This document shows, one piece after another, positions 36,584 through 46,157 of a stretch of 64,000 nt of DNA. Source of the stretch: Haematospirillum sp. H4485 (lineage in GTDB: Bacteria > Pseudomonadota > Alphaproteobacteria > Rhodospirillales > Rhodospirillaceae); assembly GCF_012102745.1 (NCBI RefSeq), contig NZ_JAAVSY010000009.1, positions 1 through 64,000 on the forward strand. The letters are read 5' to 3'. The translations under genes were made by a program, and so were the position numbers. Numbering within the stretch: the first letter of the stretch is position 1; each line of letters starts with the position of its first letter. The notes under the pieces are model-generated. The model was given only the letters and a program-made list of their open reading frames with translations, searched no databases and was not told where the DNA came from.

Positions 36584-38706
36584 TGACCAAAACAGTCTGC
36601 ATTGTCCAGGCCCGGATGACATCATCCCGTTTGCCGGGAAAGGTACTGGAAGACCTGGCAGGAAAGACTGTTCTGGCACATGTCCTGGAACGATGTGCCG
36701 CAACACCCGGGGTAAACCAAGTTGTAGTGGCAATCCCCGACGAACAAACCGATGAACCCGTTGTACAGGAAGCAACCCGCCTTGGCTTTCCCGTATGGAG
36801 GGGATCGCGCGATGACGTCCTGTCGCGGTTCCACGGCGCAGCCCATGCCTTTGGCGCCGATATCATTCTCAGGGTCACCAGCGACTGCCCGCTGACAGAC
36901 CCGGCGGTCAATGGACAGGTTCTGGCACTGGTTACGACCGATATCGATTATGCCTGCAATGCGGCTCCTCCTCTGTGGCCACACGGACTGGAAGCAGAGG
37001 CATTCACCCTGCAATGGCTTGACCGTGCCCACAGGGAAGCCCGTCGCCCCAGCGAGCGGGAACATGTTGGTCCCTTTATCCGTAACCATCCGGCTGCGCG
37101 CAAGGCCACCCTGCCCGGCCCGGGCGAGCCGGAATGCTTGTGGCGCTGGACTCTTGATACCCCGGATGATCTGGTTTTTCTGCGCACTCTTTTTTCCAGG
37201 ATGCCTGTGGATGAAAACCGTTTCAGTTGGTCCGTACCGGCAGCCATCATGCATCGGTACCCCGAACTGGCATCCATCAATGCCGGACATGACCGTCTGG
37301 AAGGGCTGAAAAAGTCGCTGCGGGCAGATGCCCTCCGTACAAGCAAGACGGCAATCATCCGGTGTGATGCCGATCCAAGGCGCGGAGGGGGGCACCTGAT
37401 GCGCTGCCTGAATCTCAGCCATGGGCTGTCAGCCATGGGCTGGTCCTGTCATTTTGCTGTTGCGGCGGGTAGCTTTGAGGCAACAGGCCGGACCAAGCCA
37501 CCGGGAACCCTTGAATTATCGGGTGATTCCGTCATGGACCCTGATGCCCTGCGTCACTGGATGCCCGATGGCTGCGACCTTCTTGTCGTCGATCACTATG
37601 ACTTGGGTATCACGTGGGAACAGAGCCTGTACGGCTGGGCAAGGACACTCCTGAGCCTTGATGACATCCCCGGACGCCCGCATTGCGGCGCTGTTCTGTC
37701 TGCCATTCCCCTGCCTCCGGCGGGACCAGGGCCGTGGCTGTGTGGCCCCGACTGGGCAATTCTCAATCCTGCATTCCAGGCCGTGCGTCACAAGGCACTG
37801 GAACGGCGTAAACGCATGCAGCCTGTCGAAAGGATTGTGGTCTCATTCGGCCTGACCGATCCGGACAATACAACATCATTGGTTCTGGGTGTCCTGCGCA
37901 CAGCGGGCCGTGGCCTGTCCATTGATGTTGTCATTGGCTCGGGTTCACCATGGCTGGAGGCTATCAGGGCAACGGCCGCTCAATGTGATCCCCCCGCACA
38001 GCTTCACATTGATGCGGACAATATACCCGCATTGCTTCTCGAGGCTGACATGGCCATCGGTGCCGGAGGCGTCAGCGCCTTTGAGCGGTGTTGTCTTGGC
38101 TTGCCATCCATCCTGATCCAGATTGCTGACAACCAGAAGGAAACAAGTGCATTGTTGTCAGATCACCGGGCCGCGCTGGATCTGGGATCCCGGCATGATC
38201 TCCGGATTGATGACCTAGAGAGGGCAATACAAGCCCTGATCCATAATCCGGGCAAACGGGCGGCAATGGCGCAAACAGCATCATCCCTGTGTGACGGACG
38301 TGGCTTGTTACGGGCCATGTGTGCCTTGTTTCCAGTCCTTACCCCGACAGGGTCTTCCGTTATCCTCTATCCAGCCCAACCAGCAACGCAGAAGGTGCAA
38401 GGGCACGATCATCTCGTATCCGATATCCTGGTCGATGGTCAGAAGGCCGGATCACTAACACTGGAACAGATATCTGCCAACGCAGGTAACGATGATGAGA
38501 ATGCAAAAATGCCAGCAATGATGCTCACAGTATCCTTGGAAACAGAGGCATCAGATGTGATCGAAGCTGCCCTGATCCTGGCCCGTCGCCTGGCCCCGCA
38601 GGAGAGGTTTCATGTCCGTAAAAACATAGCCCCGGACACCATACTGATACAGGCCGGATACACACCCCGGGCCGACAACCTGTTTGTACAGGAGCCATCG
38701 TCATGA
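36583..38706 (+). CDS. PseF-PseG fusion with degenerate PseH-like C-terminus
   Basis: 707-residue multidomain protein. Residues 1-245 are a CMP-sugar cytidylyltransferase of the SpsF/PseF type (VQARMTSSRLPGKVLEDL). Residues 256-580 are a PseG UDP-sugar hydrolase: CDADPRRGGGHLMRC with the catalytic His H271, LVVDHYDLG at 334-342 and GAGGVSAFE at 493-501. Residues about 590-705 resemble a shortened GNAT fold: LVDGQKAGSLTLEQ, a beta-4/alpha-3-like TVSLETEASDVIEA and an ending NIAPDTILIQAGYTP similar to GNAT NxxSixlxxxxGF. The acetyl-CoA pyrophosphate loop is not recognisable, so the PseH-like part may be inactive. It is translationally coupled to pseC. Combining the last and fourth steps in one chain could channel intermediates. 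Confidence 0.88.
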   Translation: MTKTVCIVQARMTSSRLPGKVLEDLAGKTVLAHVLERCAATPGVNQVVVAIPDEQTDEPVVQEATRLGFPVWRGSRDDVLSRFHGAAHAFGADIILRVTSDCPLTDPAVNGQVLALVTTDIDYACNAAPPLWPHGLEAEAFTLQWLDRAHREARRPSEREHVGPFIRNHPAARKATLPGPGEPECLWRWTLDTPDDLVFLRTLFSRMPVDENRFSWSVPAAIMHRYPELASINAGHDRLEGLKKSLRADALRTSKTAIIRCDADPRRGGGHLMRCLNLSHGLSAMGWSCHFAVAAGSFEATGRTKPPGTLELSGDSVMDPDALRHWMPDGCDLLVVDHYDLGITWEQSLYGWARTLLSLDDIPGRPHCGAVLSAIPLPPAGPGPWLCGPDWAILNPAFQAVRHKALERRKRMQPVERIVVSFGLTDPDNTTSLVLGVLRTAGRGLSIDVVIGSGSPWLEAIRATAAQCDPPAQLHIDADNIPALLLEADMAIGAGGVSAFERCCLGLPSILIQIADNQKETSALLSDHRAALDLGSRHDLRIDDLERAIQALIHNPGKRAAMAQTASSLCDGRGLLRAMCALFPVLTPTGSSVILYPAQPATQKVQGHDHLVSDILVDGQKAGSLTLEQISANAGNDDENAKMPAMMLTVSLETEASDVIEAALILARRLAPQERFHVRKNIAPDTILIQAGYTPRADNLFVQEPSS

Positions 38707-39063
38707 ACATATCCCCGCTTCCCGGATACAGCCTGCGGCACCCATCCTGCAAAACGAATCGGGCACAAGACTGCTCCAGCCACCCCTTGAAAACGGCAAG
38801 GGACTCCATAGCCCGCGATTCGTTGCAGAACAGACATGTTTTGACATCTGACACGAGTCTTCCGGAAGCAATCCGTACCTCTTCCTCCTTGTTGGACAAC
38901 GAGAAAAAGCAACGCAGGGGAATGGTGAAACACCTTGCTTCTCTTTGCGGATGACTCGCCGTGGCAAAGCACGCACTATGTAAGCTGTGTTTGGAAAGCT
39001 TTCCGTAAGGCTTTTCTGGCAGCATTACCGTCAGGAGCTTCTAACAAAAGGGTATGGCAACTT
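38707..39063. other. 357-base gap after the Pse operon
   Basis: An 83-codon frame begins at ATG 38703, overlapping the fusion-gene stop as ATGA, and runs to 38954; its composition (many Ser, Arg, His, no hydrophobic core) looks non-coding. Minus-strand frames across it are no better. The gap should hold the promoter for the next gene. I see no hairpin terminator. Confidence 0.4.
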
Positions 39064-40194
39064 ATGGTAGACCTGACCCAACTACGCAGAATGCCAACAC
39101 CCAACGTCTTGACCGCTGTCAATACGTTCAACAAGTCTTTGGTTGTAACCGCCAAGCTTCAGGAAACCATACAAAATCAGCTGAATGCCAAGGCGACCAT
39201 GATCGGCGATCGCTATGCCGCATCGGTATCGGCAAACGGTCTGGATCGCGCAAAATGGTCCCGTGCCGAAGACAGTGTGCGGGATGCCGTTGACAAGATT
39301 GACTATGCACTTCAGGCTCTGACCGATATCTCCAAAATGCTGCCCCAGATGAAGTACGTCGTCCAGAAGGCAACGGCTGATTCTGTTGAGAAACCGGAGA
39401 ATCTGAAAGCCTATGCACAAACCCTTCAGTCTTACATCCGCTCCATGGACGTCTCCATTACCAGTGCACGGGGGCGAACCCCGCTTCTGGACAGCCAGAG
39501 CGGCGGACTGATCTACAGGACCGGAATCACTGAGGGCGAACAGATTGAATATGGGCGGGATCTTTCTACGCGCTTCTCCCTCGAAAAAGATAATATCCGG
39601 TGGGAAGCAGACAGAACATCAAACTCCTTGATCGAGTATGTTGATGGGAAAGCAACCAATAATTCTGGTCTTCTAACCGGTGGTGTGCGCCTGGACGCAA
39701 TCAATACCGATGGAACTGTGGACTTCACGATCGGATCCAGCACCGCTGTACCGCAAACAATGACAGGCTTTACGTTGAAACGTAGTGGGCTTGACGTTGC
39801 TGATTCATGGTTCTACGAAGATTTGGCAACTGATGACGGACGTGCGCGTGCGCTAAAAGATATCGAGACTGCGCGGGGCACCATTGCCGTACAAAAGATC
39901 CGCATTGAAAGCATGAAAATTACCGCTGAGTTCTATGCACAAAGGGCAAAAGCTGCCGTTGCATCAATTGATGCCGAGAATATCAAGACTGCGGAAGCCC
40001 AGGCAGCGGAAATCGAGAAACTGAAAAGCGAGGAGTCCCTGAAGGCCCAGGTTCTGCTGCGCTCTGTCATGCAAAGTGAACAGCTCTCACAAACCTATGC
40101 CTCTGTCCTCAAGATCCGGGACAATCCCCTCCTTCTCAAGAAAAAGATCCGGAACGCAAAGATTTTTGACACGATCCTCAAGGTCTCCGTCTAG
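39064..40194 (+). CDS. Helical protein with flagellin-like architecture
   Basis: Unassigned 376-residue protein. Residues 1-145 and 265-376 are long helices around a beta-rich middle (about 145-265, with GGLIYRTG and SLIEYVDGK). The stretch VDKIDYALQALTDISKMLPQMK followed by YAQTLQSYIRSMDVSI and a GRTPLLDSQ turn matches the flagellin D1 pattern (IDxALxALxxIxxxLxxMK, then YxxxLxxI, then xGxxLLxG). Near the C-terminus VASIDAENIKTAEAQAAEIEKLK recalls the flagellin IADVDxAxE region. Flagellins normally end soon after that, whereas this one has a basic tail (LLLKKKIRNAK). It may be a divergent flagellin, hook-junction or filament-associated protein; similarity is weak. ATG 39064 is used; the ribosome site is poor. 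Confidence 0.75.
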   Translation: MVDLTQLRRMPTPNVLTAVNTFNKSLVVTAKLQETIQNQLNAKATMIGDRYAASVSANGLDRAKWSRAEDSVRDAVDKIDYALQALTDISKMLPQMKYVVQKATADSVEKPENLKAYAQTLQSYIRSMDVSITSARGRTPLLDSQSGGLIYRTGITEGEQIEYGRDLSTRFSLEKDNIRWEADRTSNSLIEYVDGKATNNSGLLTGGVRLDAINTDGTVDFTIGSSTAVPQTMTGFTLKRSGLDVADSWFYEDLATDDGRARALKDIETARGTIAVQKIRIESMKITAEFYAQRAKAAVASIDAENIKTAEAQAAEIEKLKSEESLKAQVLLRSVMQSEQLSQTYASVLKIRDNPLLLKKKIRNAKIFDTILKVSV

Positions 40195-40241
40195 GCATGG
40201 GCCTACCCTCGATCAGAAGCAAAATCCGGATTGTCTCCTGA

Positions 40242-43200
40242 TCAGTCGTGAAGACGTGGCGGCCCTTGGTTTGTAACCGTCAGGGCTGCCAAAGGCCCAC
40301 TTTGCGTTGCTCCTTCTGGTTCAACCGGCATAGTGATAACAAGCCGGGTGCCTCTTCCAGGTTCGGAGTCCACCGTTATCGTTCCCCCAAGAACACCGGT
40401 CACAAGATTGAACACAATGTTCAGACCCAACCCCGATCCACCGGATCCGCGACGGGTTGTAAAGAAGGGATCGAACATACGGTCCCTCACTTCTCCGGAT
40501 ACTCCCTTTCCATCATCAGCAAACACCAGCTCCAGCATACCTCCGACAATCGGACGAACACTGACGGACAGGATGCCTTTCTGCCCTTCGTCATAAGCAT
40601 GCATGACAGCATTTGTCACAAAATTGGATAAAATTTGGGACAAGGCTCCCGGCCAACTGACAATCTCCAGATCCTCGGGGCAGGAAACCTCAAGACGATG
40701 ACCGGCTTTCCGCAGCATGGGCCCGAAACTACGCAAGACATCATTGATATACTCCGACAACCGGAAGCGCGTTTTTTCACCCCCGCTCCGATCAACAGCA
40801 ATCTGTTTGAAACTGTTGATCAGATCTGCCGCGCGCTGGATATTTGCTACCATCAGGGACGTCGTTTCCGTGGCCTGCGCCACAAACTGTTCGAACTCGG
40901 ATTTACGCAACACCCCTAATGCCATTTGGCGGTTGATCACATTGGCCCGCTCCATCAAGAAAGAAGCGGCTGTCAGGGTCACACCAACCGGGGTATTAAT
41001 TTCGTGGGAAACGCCGGCTACCAGTTCACCCAGGGATGCCATCTTTTCTGCCTGGATCAGGTCATGGCGGGCGCTGCGCAAATCAGACAAGGCACGCTCT
41101 GCCGCCGTGCGCGCCGTTTCCAGTTCCTGCTCGCGCTTCAGCTCGCCAGTAACTTCCCTGAAAATCAGGACCTCCCCCCCGCCAGGCATCACCTGCCGCC
41201 GGACCCGCAGTATCCGCCCATCGGCAAAAACAAGGTCAGCACTCTCCATCTCCGAGCCACCATCAGCACCCTGCGAGCGCCCACCCCTTTCCAGAAGACG
41301 CACAGCATCGGTATCTGCAGAACCCGGTGCAACGGCAGCTTCCATAACAGATGACAGGGGCGTTCCCCGTCGTCGCAAACCCGGTGGAATACGGAACAAA
41401 TCACAGGCCCGTCGGTTCCAGGCCACCAGTCGCCCTTCTGGATCGCAGGCAATCAACGCATCGGGTATGGATTCCAGGGTTGCATCCACCAACCGGCTCT
41501 GGCGACCAAGCGTTCTGGCCAATTCGGCTACCTGGGTCTCAAGATCACTGTTCAGGGCCGACAGGTGCTGGTAGAGCCTTGCATTCTCCAAGGCAACAAC
41601 AGCCTGTGCAGCAAGATAGTGCAAGAACTCCATCCGGGCCGGTGTAAAAAGGCCGGCGGTCCGGGCATGCTCCAGCCATAGCATTCCACCGGGTGCGCCG
41701 CCTTTTGAGAGGGGCATGCACAGCAAGGAACGCGTCTGGGTATGACTGATATAGGGATCCAGAACGAACGGACCCGTTTTCGTCGCATCATCCAGCAGCA
41801 CGGGTTCGCCAGTGCTCTCGGCCAAGGCAAAAACAGCCGGACTGAACAGCATCGCAACATCATTCTGCCCTGGATCCCCGGTTACAGCAACCGGCCGCCG
41901 GATACTGTCCACCCGCGCTGTTGAGGCATCACTTTCAGCCTCGATAGCCCAGCCATCGCCTCCCCTCAGGAATAACAACCCACGGCTGGCACTTGCAGCA
42001 CCCATTGTAATTCGTAGAATATTCTCCAGCAGGACCGAGCGCTGAAGCTCGCCGGAAATAACGCGGGCAGCCCGCATGGCGGTCGCAAGATCAAGACCTC
42101 CCTCGCGGGATGTTTTAACCGATCGCCCGGGGCGCTCTCCCACATCATCACGCAAATCAACCCAACGGCTGCGCAAAAGAGATACCAGTCCCTCTGCTCC
42201 CCAACTGCGTGCAACATCAAGAGCCTGCCGCCGCCACGACAAGGCGATACGGGACTGGCGTTGCCCGTCATGGAAGGATGCCGCCATAAGACAAATCAGG
42301 ATTTCGTCAGCATAAATACCGTTATCCGCTGCTGTCTGGAAGGCTTTGGCATACAGGCCCTCGGCCACTGTCAGGCGGAACGATACGCGGGCAACTTCGG
42401 CCTCGACCAGCAACAGGCGTTGCAGATGATTCACCGGCCCGATATCAGCTCGCTCCTGCATCAGGGGCAGAAAGCGCCGCAGTGCCAGCCGCCGCTCGGA
42501 TTCGCCAACACTGCGACTGTTCAGAATCGTCAGGAGATAGAGCCAGTCATAAATGGCGACAGATAATGTACCCTCGATACGGCGTGCAACAGCCGCGATA
42601 CGACGTGCAAACTCCAGGGCATGACCGTATTCTCCACAAATGACCGCGAGAAACAGCACAACAATTCCAGCCCCGCCTGCCAGCGCAGGATGTGCCGAAT
42701 TGAAAAGACGCTCCAGAAAGGCACGCTCCTCCTCAAGAAGCCCGGGAAGATCGGCAGATACAAGGCTGTCCTGCATCAAAAGACGGCAGGTACGCTGAAC
42801 CGTCATCAACCAGGGACGAAAGTCACGGCTTCCCGTGCGCTGGCAGAACTCCAAGGTTCCTGAGGTTTCAGAGGCCAGCTGGGGCAAAGACCCACCGTTG
42901 TAGAAAGCCAGTTCAACAGAAAGTCCCATGGCCATGACAACAGAGCCATCATCCCCGATACGGCCTGCCTCGGCGGCACAGGCACGCAACGCATCGCGGG
43001 CAGCATGCAGGTTTTCCCCCCAATGCAGCCCAAGGCAACGCGCAGCCAGCTCTGCCCGAACCCGCATCATCCCGGAAGGCAGAGCGGCAATAAAACGGAC
43101 TGTACGGCGGGCCAGACTTTCAGCCAGACGGATACGCCCCTCACTGGCAACCTGCATAACCGCCGAGGCATGTGCGGCAGCAAGGGATCCCGGCGTCCCA

Positions 43201-45962
43201 CTGTCCAACGCAAGCCGGACGAGCACGGTAACAGCCCGCGGAGACAGGGCCGGCCCTGATGGGAAGCAAGCTGTTGCCGCTGTAAACAGAAGCCCCACTG
43301 CTGCATCCAGCGAGCGACTGGCATCAGAATTTGCACGAGGTTCTGTCGCCATCAAACGAGGAAGAAGCCAAGACAACCGAATCTTGGTCAGGATACGGCC
43401 AAGCCAATTGTCATCGGGCCGAACATTCAGGCCCATGGAAGCAAGAGCAGAAACGGCAACAGCCATAGCTTCCGCCCGGTTCCCTTCTGCGGCAAGGGAA
43501 AAAATACGGTACTCGAGAGCCGGTGCTGCCGCCGCAACATCCCCCGTCCCGGCAAGCAAGGCATCCGCAGCATGTTGCAGACTGTCCCTGAAATCCAGTG
43601 CACAGGCTGACTCCGCTTGCGCAAGAAAAAGATCATGGGCCAGAACGGGGTGAGACTGCCATGGATCAGGTCCAAGACTGTCGATACCAGAGACGGCATG
43701 ATCATAGGCCACAGCATAGGCTGCCAGGGCCGCAGCCCGCCGGGCTGCCTCGTGCTCCAGCTCGGCCAGACGCCCCCCAAGCCGGGGGTCATCCGGCTCG
43801 ATATGGCCGGCGCGCACATGATCCAGTGCTGTAAACAAAAGAACAGAGGGGGCATCGGTGCCCAATTCCTGACACAGGGTCAGGCCAATCATCTGATGGT
43901 GAAGCGCCTGATCCTCTTCCGATATCAGGGAAATAACAGCATCACGAACAAGATGATGATTGAATATCAGGCAGGGAACACCGTGACCGCCATCCGGATC
44001 AGGAACAGGAGCATGAGGCAAAAGCAGAACGCCACGCTCCAGGGCAATACCGAGACGCTCGAGAATAACAGCGGGAGCAAGGTGTACAACCCGGGTCAAG
44101 AGATCCATGGATACAAGAGATCCAAGACACGCCGCCGTCATCAAAATCTTGCAGCACTCTGCCCCCAGGTCATCAATGGCTTGACCCAAAGCGTCGCGGG
44201 GCTCATGGACAGACAGGTATTCGGCAAGAGCAACACCATCCCAGGACCACGTCCATGTGGTACGGTCCAGCACAATTTTCCCTTGGTCATTCAATATACG
44301 CAACAGCGTGTGAATCCAGAATGGATTCCCCCCGCTGTGGACAATAAGCAGGTTGGCCAGCTCCTCTATACCTGATGGAGCACCGCCGAACATATCTGTC
44401 AGCAGGGCAACGACATGATCAACCGACAAGGCGCCAAGCGCGACGAGAGGTGGCATGCTTCCATTACGGTCACTGCGACGCAGCAAGGACGAAACAGGGT
44501 GATTGGCCCCCACCGCATCTTCCTGCCACGCGACAACAACCAGTAAGTGGCGAAGGTCACCCTCGGCCAGGATATAACGTACCAGGGCAATACTGGAGGA
44601 ATCCGCTTCATGCAGATCGTCCATGACCAGAACCAGGGGCCTGGATGGACCGGCAACAGCCTGCAGGAAACGCAAAACAGACCGGAACAATCGCGCCTGG
44701 TTCTCACGGAGCGGAAGGGGATCAGGCAAAGGACGGCGGCCAACAATCAAGGCAAGGTCAGGTACCAGATCCAGCAAAACTCCGAGATAATCCGGTGGCA
44801 AAGCCTCAAGACGGGCGCGGGCCGCGTGCAGATCCGCCTCTCCACCCCCCAGCAGACCAGCAACAAACTCCGAGAAGGCTTCTGCCAGAACACCATGGGG
44901 AGACCGGCTTTCGCGTCCACCAAAACGGGCAACCATGACGGCCATCAAATGACCGGAAAGCGGAAACACCTCATTCACCAAGGTTGTCTTACCAATCCCG
45001 GCCGGTCCGCAAACCATGACAAAACCACCCTCGCCATTAAGAACATTGTCGCGACAGCGGCGAAGCATCGTGATTTCGCGTGATCGTCCATACAAGCGAC
45101 TGGGCTGGGCAAACCGTTCAAAACGATCAAAGCGACCGGGGTGGAACCCTACGGCACGCGATGACGTATCCGTAGCAGGTACAGGGGAAGCAGAAGGTGT
45201 CCGGCATGCCAGAAGGTCAGCCTCAAGGCCAACCAGACTCTGGTATCGGTCCTCGGGTGCCGGAGCCAGTAACTTGAGTACAATAGCTGCCAACGGGCGT
45301 GAAATACCCGGACTGCGCAAGGCAACCTGAACCGACGAAGAACCGGAGCGTACCAGGTTCCCCGTCAGCATCTCAAAAAGAACGCAACCAAGCGCATAGT
45401 AATCATTACGGAAATCATCCGGACGGACAGGTCCGCGACCATCACCATGCACGGAACGCATTTGTGGCAGTTCGGGTGGCAAGGGAAATGTCGCCGGATC
45501 TGTCCGGTCCAGAACCGCGTCCAGGTCAGCCAAACGTACGGTACCATCATGATCAAGAAGAACATTGACAGTTGATACATTGCGGTGCAGAAGGCCTGCC
45601 GCATGCAGATACGACAGCGCACGCACAAGCCCGATCGAGGTATCAATGAATGTCGTACGGTCAAAGGGACCACGCGAGATCTCGGTTGCCAATGTCCGGG
45701 CACCGGTATCAGCCATAACCAGAACAACGCCAGCCTGATCTTCCAGAAAATCGACAGCCGGAGGCGTTACAGTCCCCCCCAGACGAACAAGGAGCCGATA
45801 CTCGCGGTACAAACGCTCGACGGCATCCAGAGACGGCAGGCCGGTGTTGATATATTTAACCACAACAGCAAGGGCATCGCTATCGCGCCGACCGCGCCAT
45901 ACTGTATGTATACGCCCAGCATGGAGGCATGATTCCAAAGTGTAACCACTAATCAGGCGCAT
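40242..45962 (-). CDS. Giant hybrid pseudokinase / AAA-type ATPase / GAF-PAS sensor histidine kinase
   Basis: 1906-residue cytoplasmic signalling protein. Residues 6-250 are a Ser/Thr kinase-like domain: the ATP lysine region (AVVVKYI, K36) and DYYALGCVLFEMLTG are present, but the catalytic loop is HRNVSTVN (H126-N133) instead of HRDxKPxN and DFG reads DLD, so it is probably a pseudokinase. Residues 290-640 form a STAND-like ATPase with Walker A GPAGIGKT (319-326) and Walker B LVLVMDDLHEAD (about 443-454). A helical TPR-like region spans about 700-1270, GAF 1300-1465, PAS 1490-1605, HisKA with the phospho-His in GVSHEINTP (H1653), and a HATPase ending GGSGLGLNIVFNLV. No receiver domain is adjacent. 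ATG 45962 is used; GTG 46034 is possible. Confidence 0.92.
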   Translation of the reverse strand: MRLISGYTLESCLHAGRIHTVWRGRRDSDALAVVVKYINTGLPSLDAVERLYREYRLLVRLGGTVTPPAVDFLEDQAGVVLVMADTGARTLATEISRGPFDRTTFIDTSIGLVRALSYLHAAGLLHRNVSTVNVLLDHDGTVRLADLDAVLDRTDPATFPLPPELPQMRSVHGDGRGPVRPDDFRNDYYALGCVLFEMLTGNLVRSGSSSVQVALRSPGISRPLAAIVLKLLAPAPEDRYQSLVGLEADLLACRTPSASPVPATDTSSRAVGFHPGRFDRFERFAQPSRLYGRSREITMLRRCRDNVLNGEGGFVMVCGPAGIGKTTLVNEVFPLSGHLMAVMVARFGGRESRSPHGVLAEAFSEFVAGLLGGGEADLHAARARLEALPPDYLGVLLDLVPDLALIVGRRPLPDPLPLRENQARLFRSVLRFLQAVAGPSRPLVLVMDDLHEADSSSIALVRYILAEGDLRHLLVVVAWQEDAVGANHPVSSLLRRSDRNGSMPPLVALGALSVDHVVALLTDMFGGAPSGIEELANLLIVHSGGNPFWIHTLLRILNDQGKIVLDRTTWTWSWDGVALAEYLSVHEPRDALGQAIDDLGAECCKILMTAACLGSLVSMDLLTRVVHLAPAVILERLGIALERGVLLLPHAPVPDPDGGHGVPCLIFNHHLVRDAVISLISEEDQALHHQMIGLTLCQELGTDAPSVLLFTALDHVRAGHIEPDDPRLGGRLAELEHEAARRAAALAAYAVAYDHAVSGIDSLGPDPWQSHPVLAHDLFLAQAESACALDFRDSLQHAADALLAGTGDVAAAAPALEYRIFSLAAEGNRAEAMAVAVSALASMGLNVRPDDNWLGRILTKIRLSWLLPRLMATEPRANSDASRSLDAAVGLLFTAATACFPSGPALSPRAVTVLVRLALDSGTPGSLAAAHASAVMQVASEGRIRLAESLARRTVRFIAALPSGMMRVRAELAARCLGLHWGENLHAARDALRACAAEAGRIGDDGSVVMAMGLSVELAFYNGGSLPQLASETSGTLEFCQRTGSRDFRPWLMTVQRTCRLLMQDSLVSADLPGLLEEERAFLERLFNSAHPALAGGAGIVVLFLAVICGEYGHALEFARRIAAVARRIEGTLSVAIYDWLYLLTILNSRSVGESERRLALRRFLPLMQERADIGPVNHLQRLLLVEAEVARVSFRLTVAEGLYAKAFQTAADNGIYADEILICLMAASFHDGQRQSRIALSWRRQALDVARSWGAEGLVSLLRSRWVDLRDDVGERPGRSVKTSREGGLDLATAMRAARVISGELQRSVLLENILRITMGAASASRGLLFLRGGDGWAIEAESDASTARVDSIRRPVAVTGDPGQNDVAMLFSPAVFALAESTGEPVLLDDATKTGPFVLDPYISHTQTRSLLCMPLSKGGAPGGMLWLEHARTAGLFTPARMEFLHYLAAQAVVALENARLYQHLSALNSDLETQVAELARTLGRQSRLVDATLESIPDALIACDPEGRLVAWNRRACDLFRIPPGLRRRGTPLSSVMEAAVAPGSADTDAVRLLERGGRSQGADGGSEMESADLVFADGRILRVRRQVMPGGGEVLIFREVTGELKREQELETARTAAERALSDLRSARHDLIQAEKMASLGELVAGVSHEINTPVGVTLTAASFLMERANVINRQMALGVLRKSEFEQFVAQATETTSLMVANIQRAADLINSFKQIAVDRSGGEKTRFRLSEYINDVLRSFGPMLRKAGHRLEVSCPEDLEIVSWPGALSQILSNFVTNAVMHAYDEGQKGILSVSVRPIVGGMLELVFADDGKGVSGEVRDRMFDPFFTTRRGSGGSGLGLNIVFNLVTGVLGGTITVDSEPGRGTRLVITMPVEPEGATQSGPLAALTVTNQGPPRLHD

Positions 45963-46157
45963 AGAGAACCGGACTCCCCGGCTGAATGTCAAGAAGCGAT
46001 CATACACAATGGCAGGATAACGTGTCACAATCACTCGCCATTAACGGATTATGCGCAAATATTGACGACGGGGACATGCAATGGCATGACCATAAAGGGG
46101 CTTTTACTTTTCATTTCCATCCCCGGATTATCTCGTCCTCTTCTCTGGAATGGCTCC

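Noticed and set aside
38703-38954. 83-codon frame overlapping the Pse fusion gene by ATGA
   Set aside because: Composition is not protein-like and no motif is visible; kept only as a note in the gap entry.
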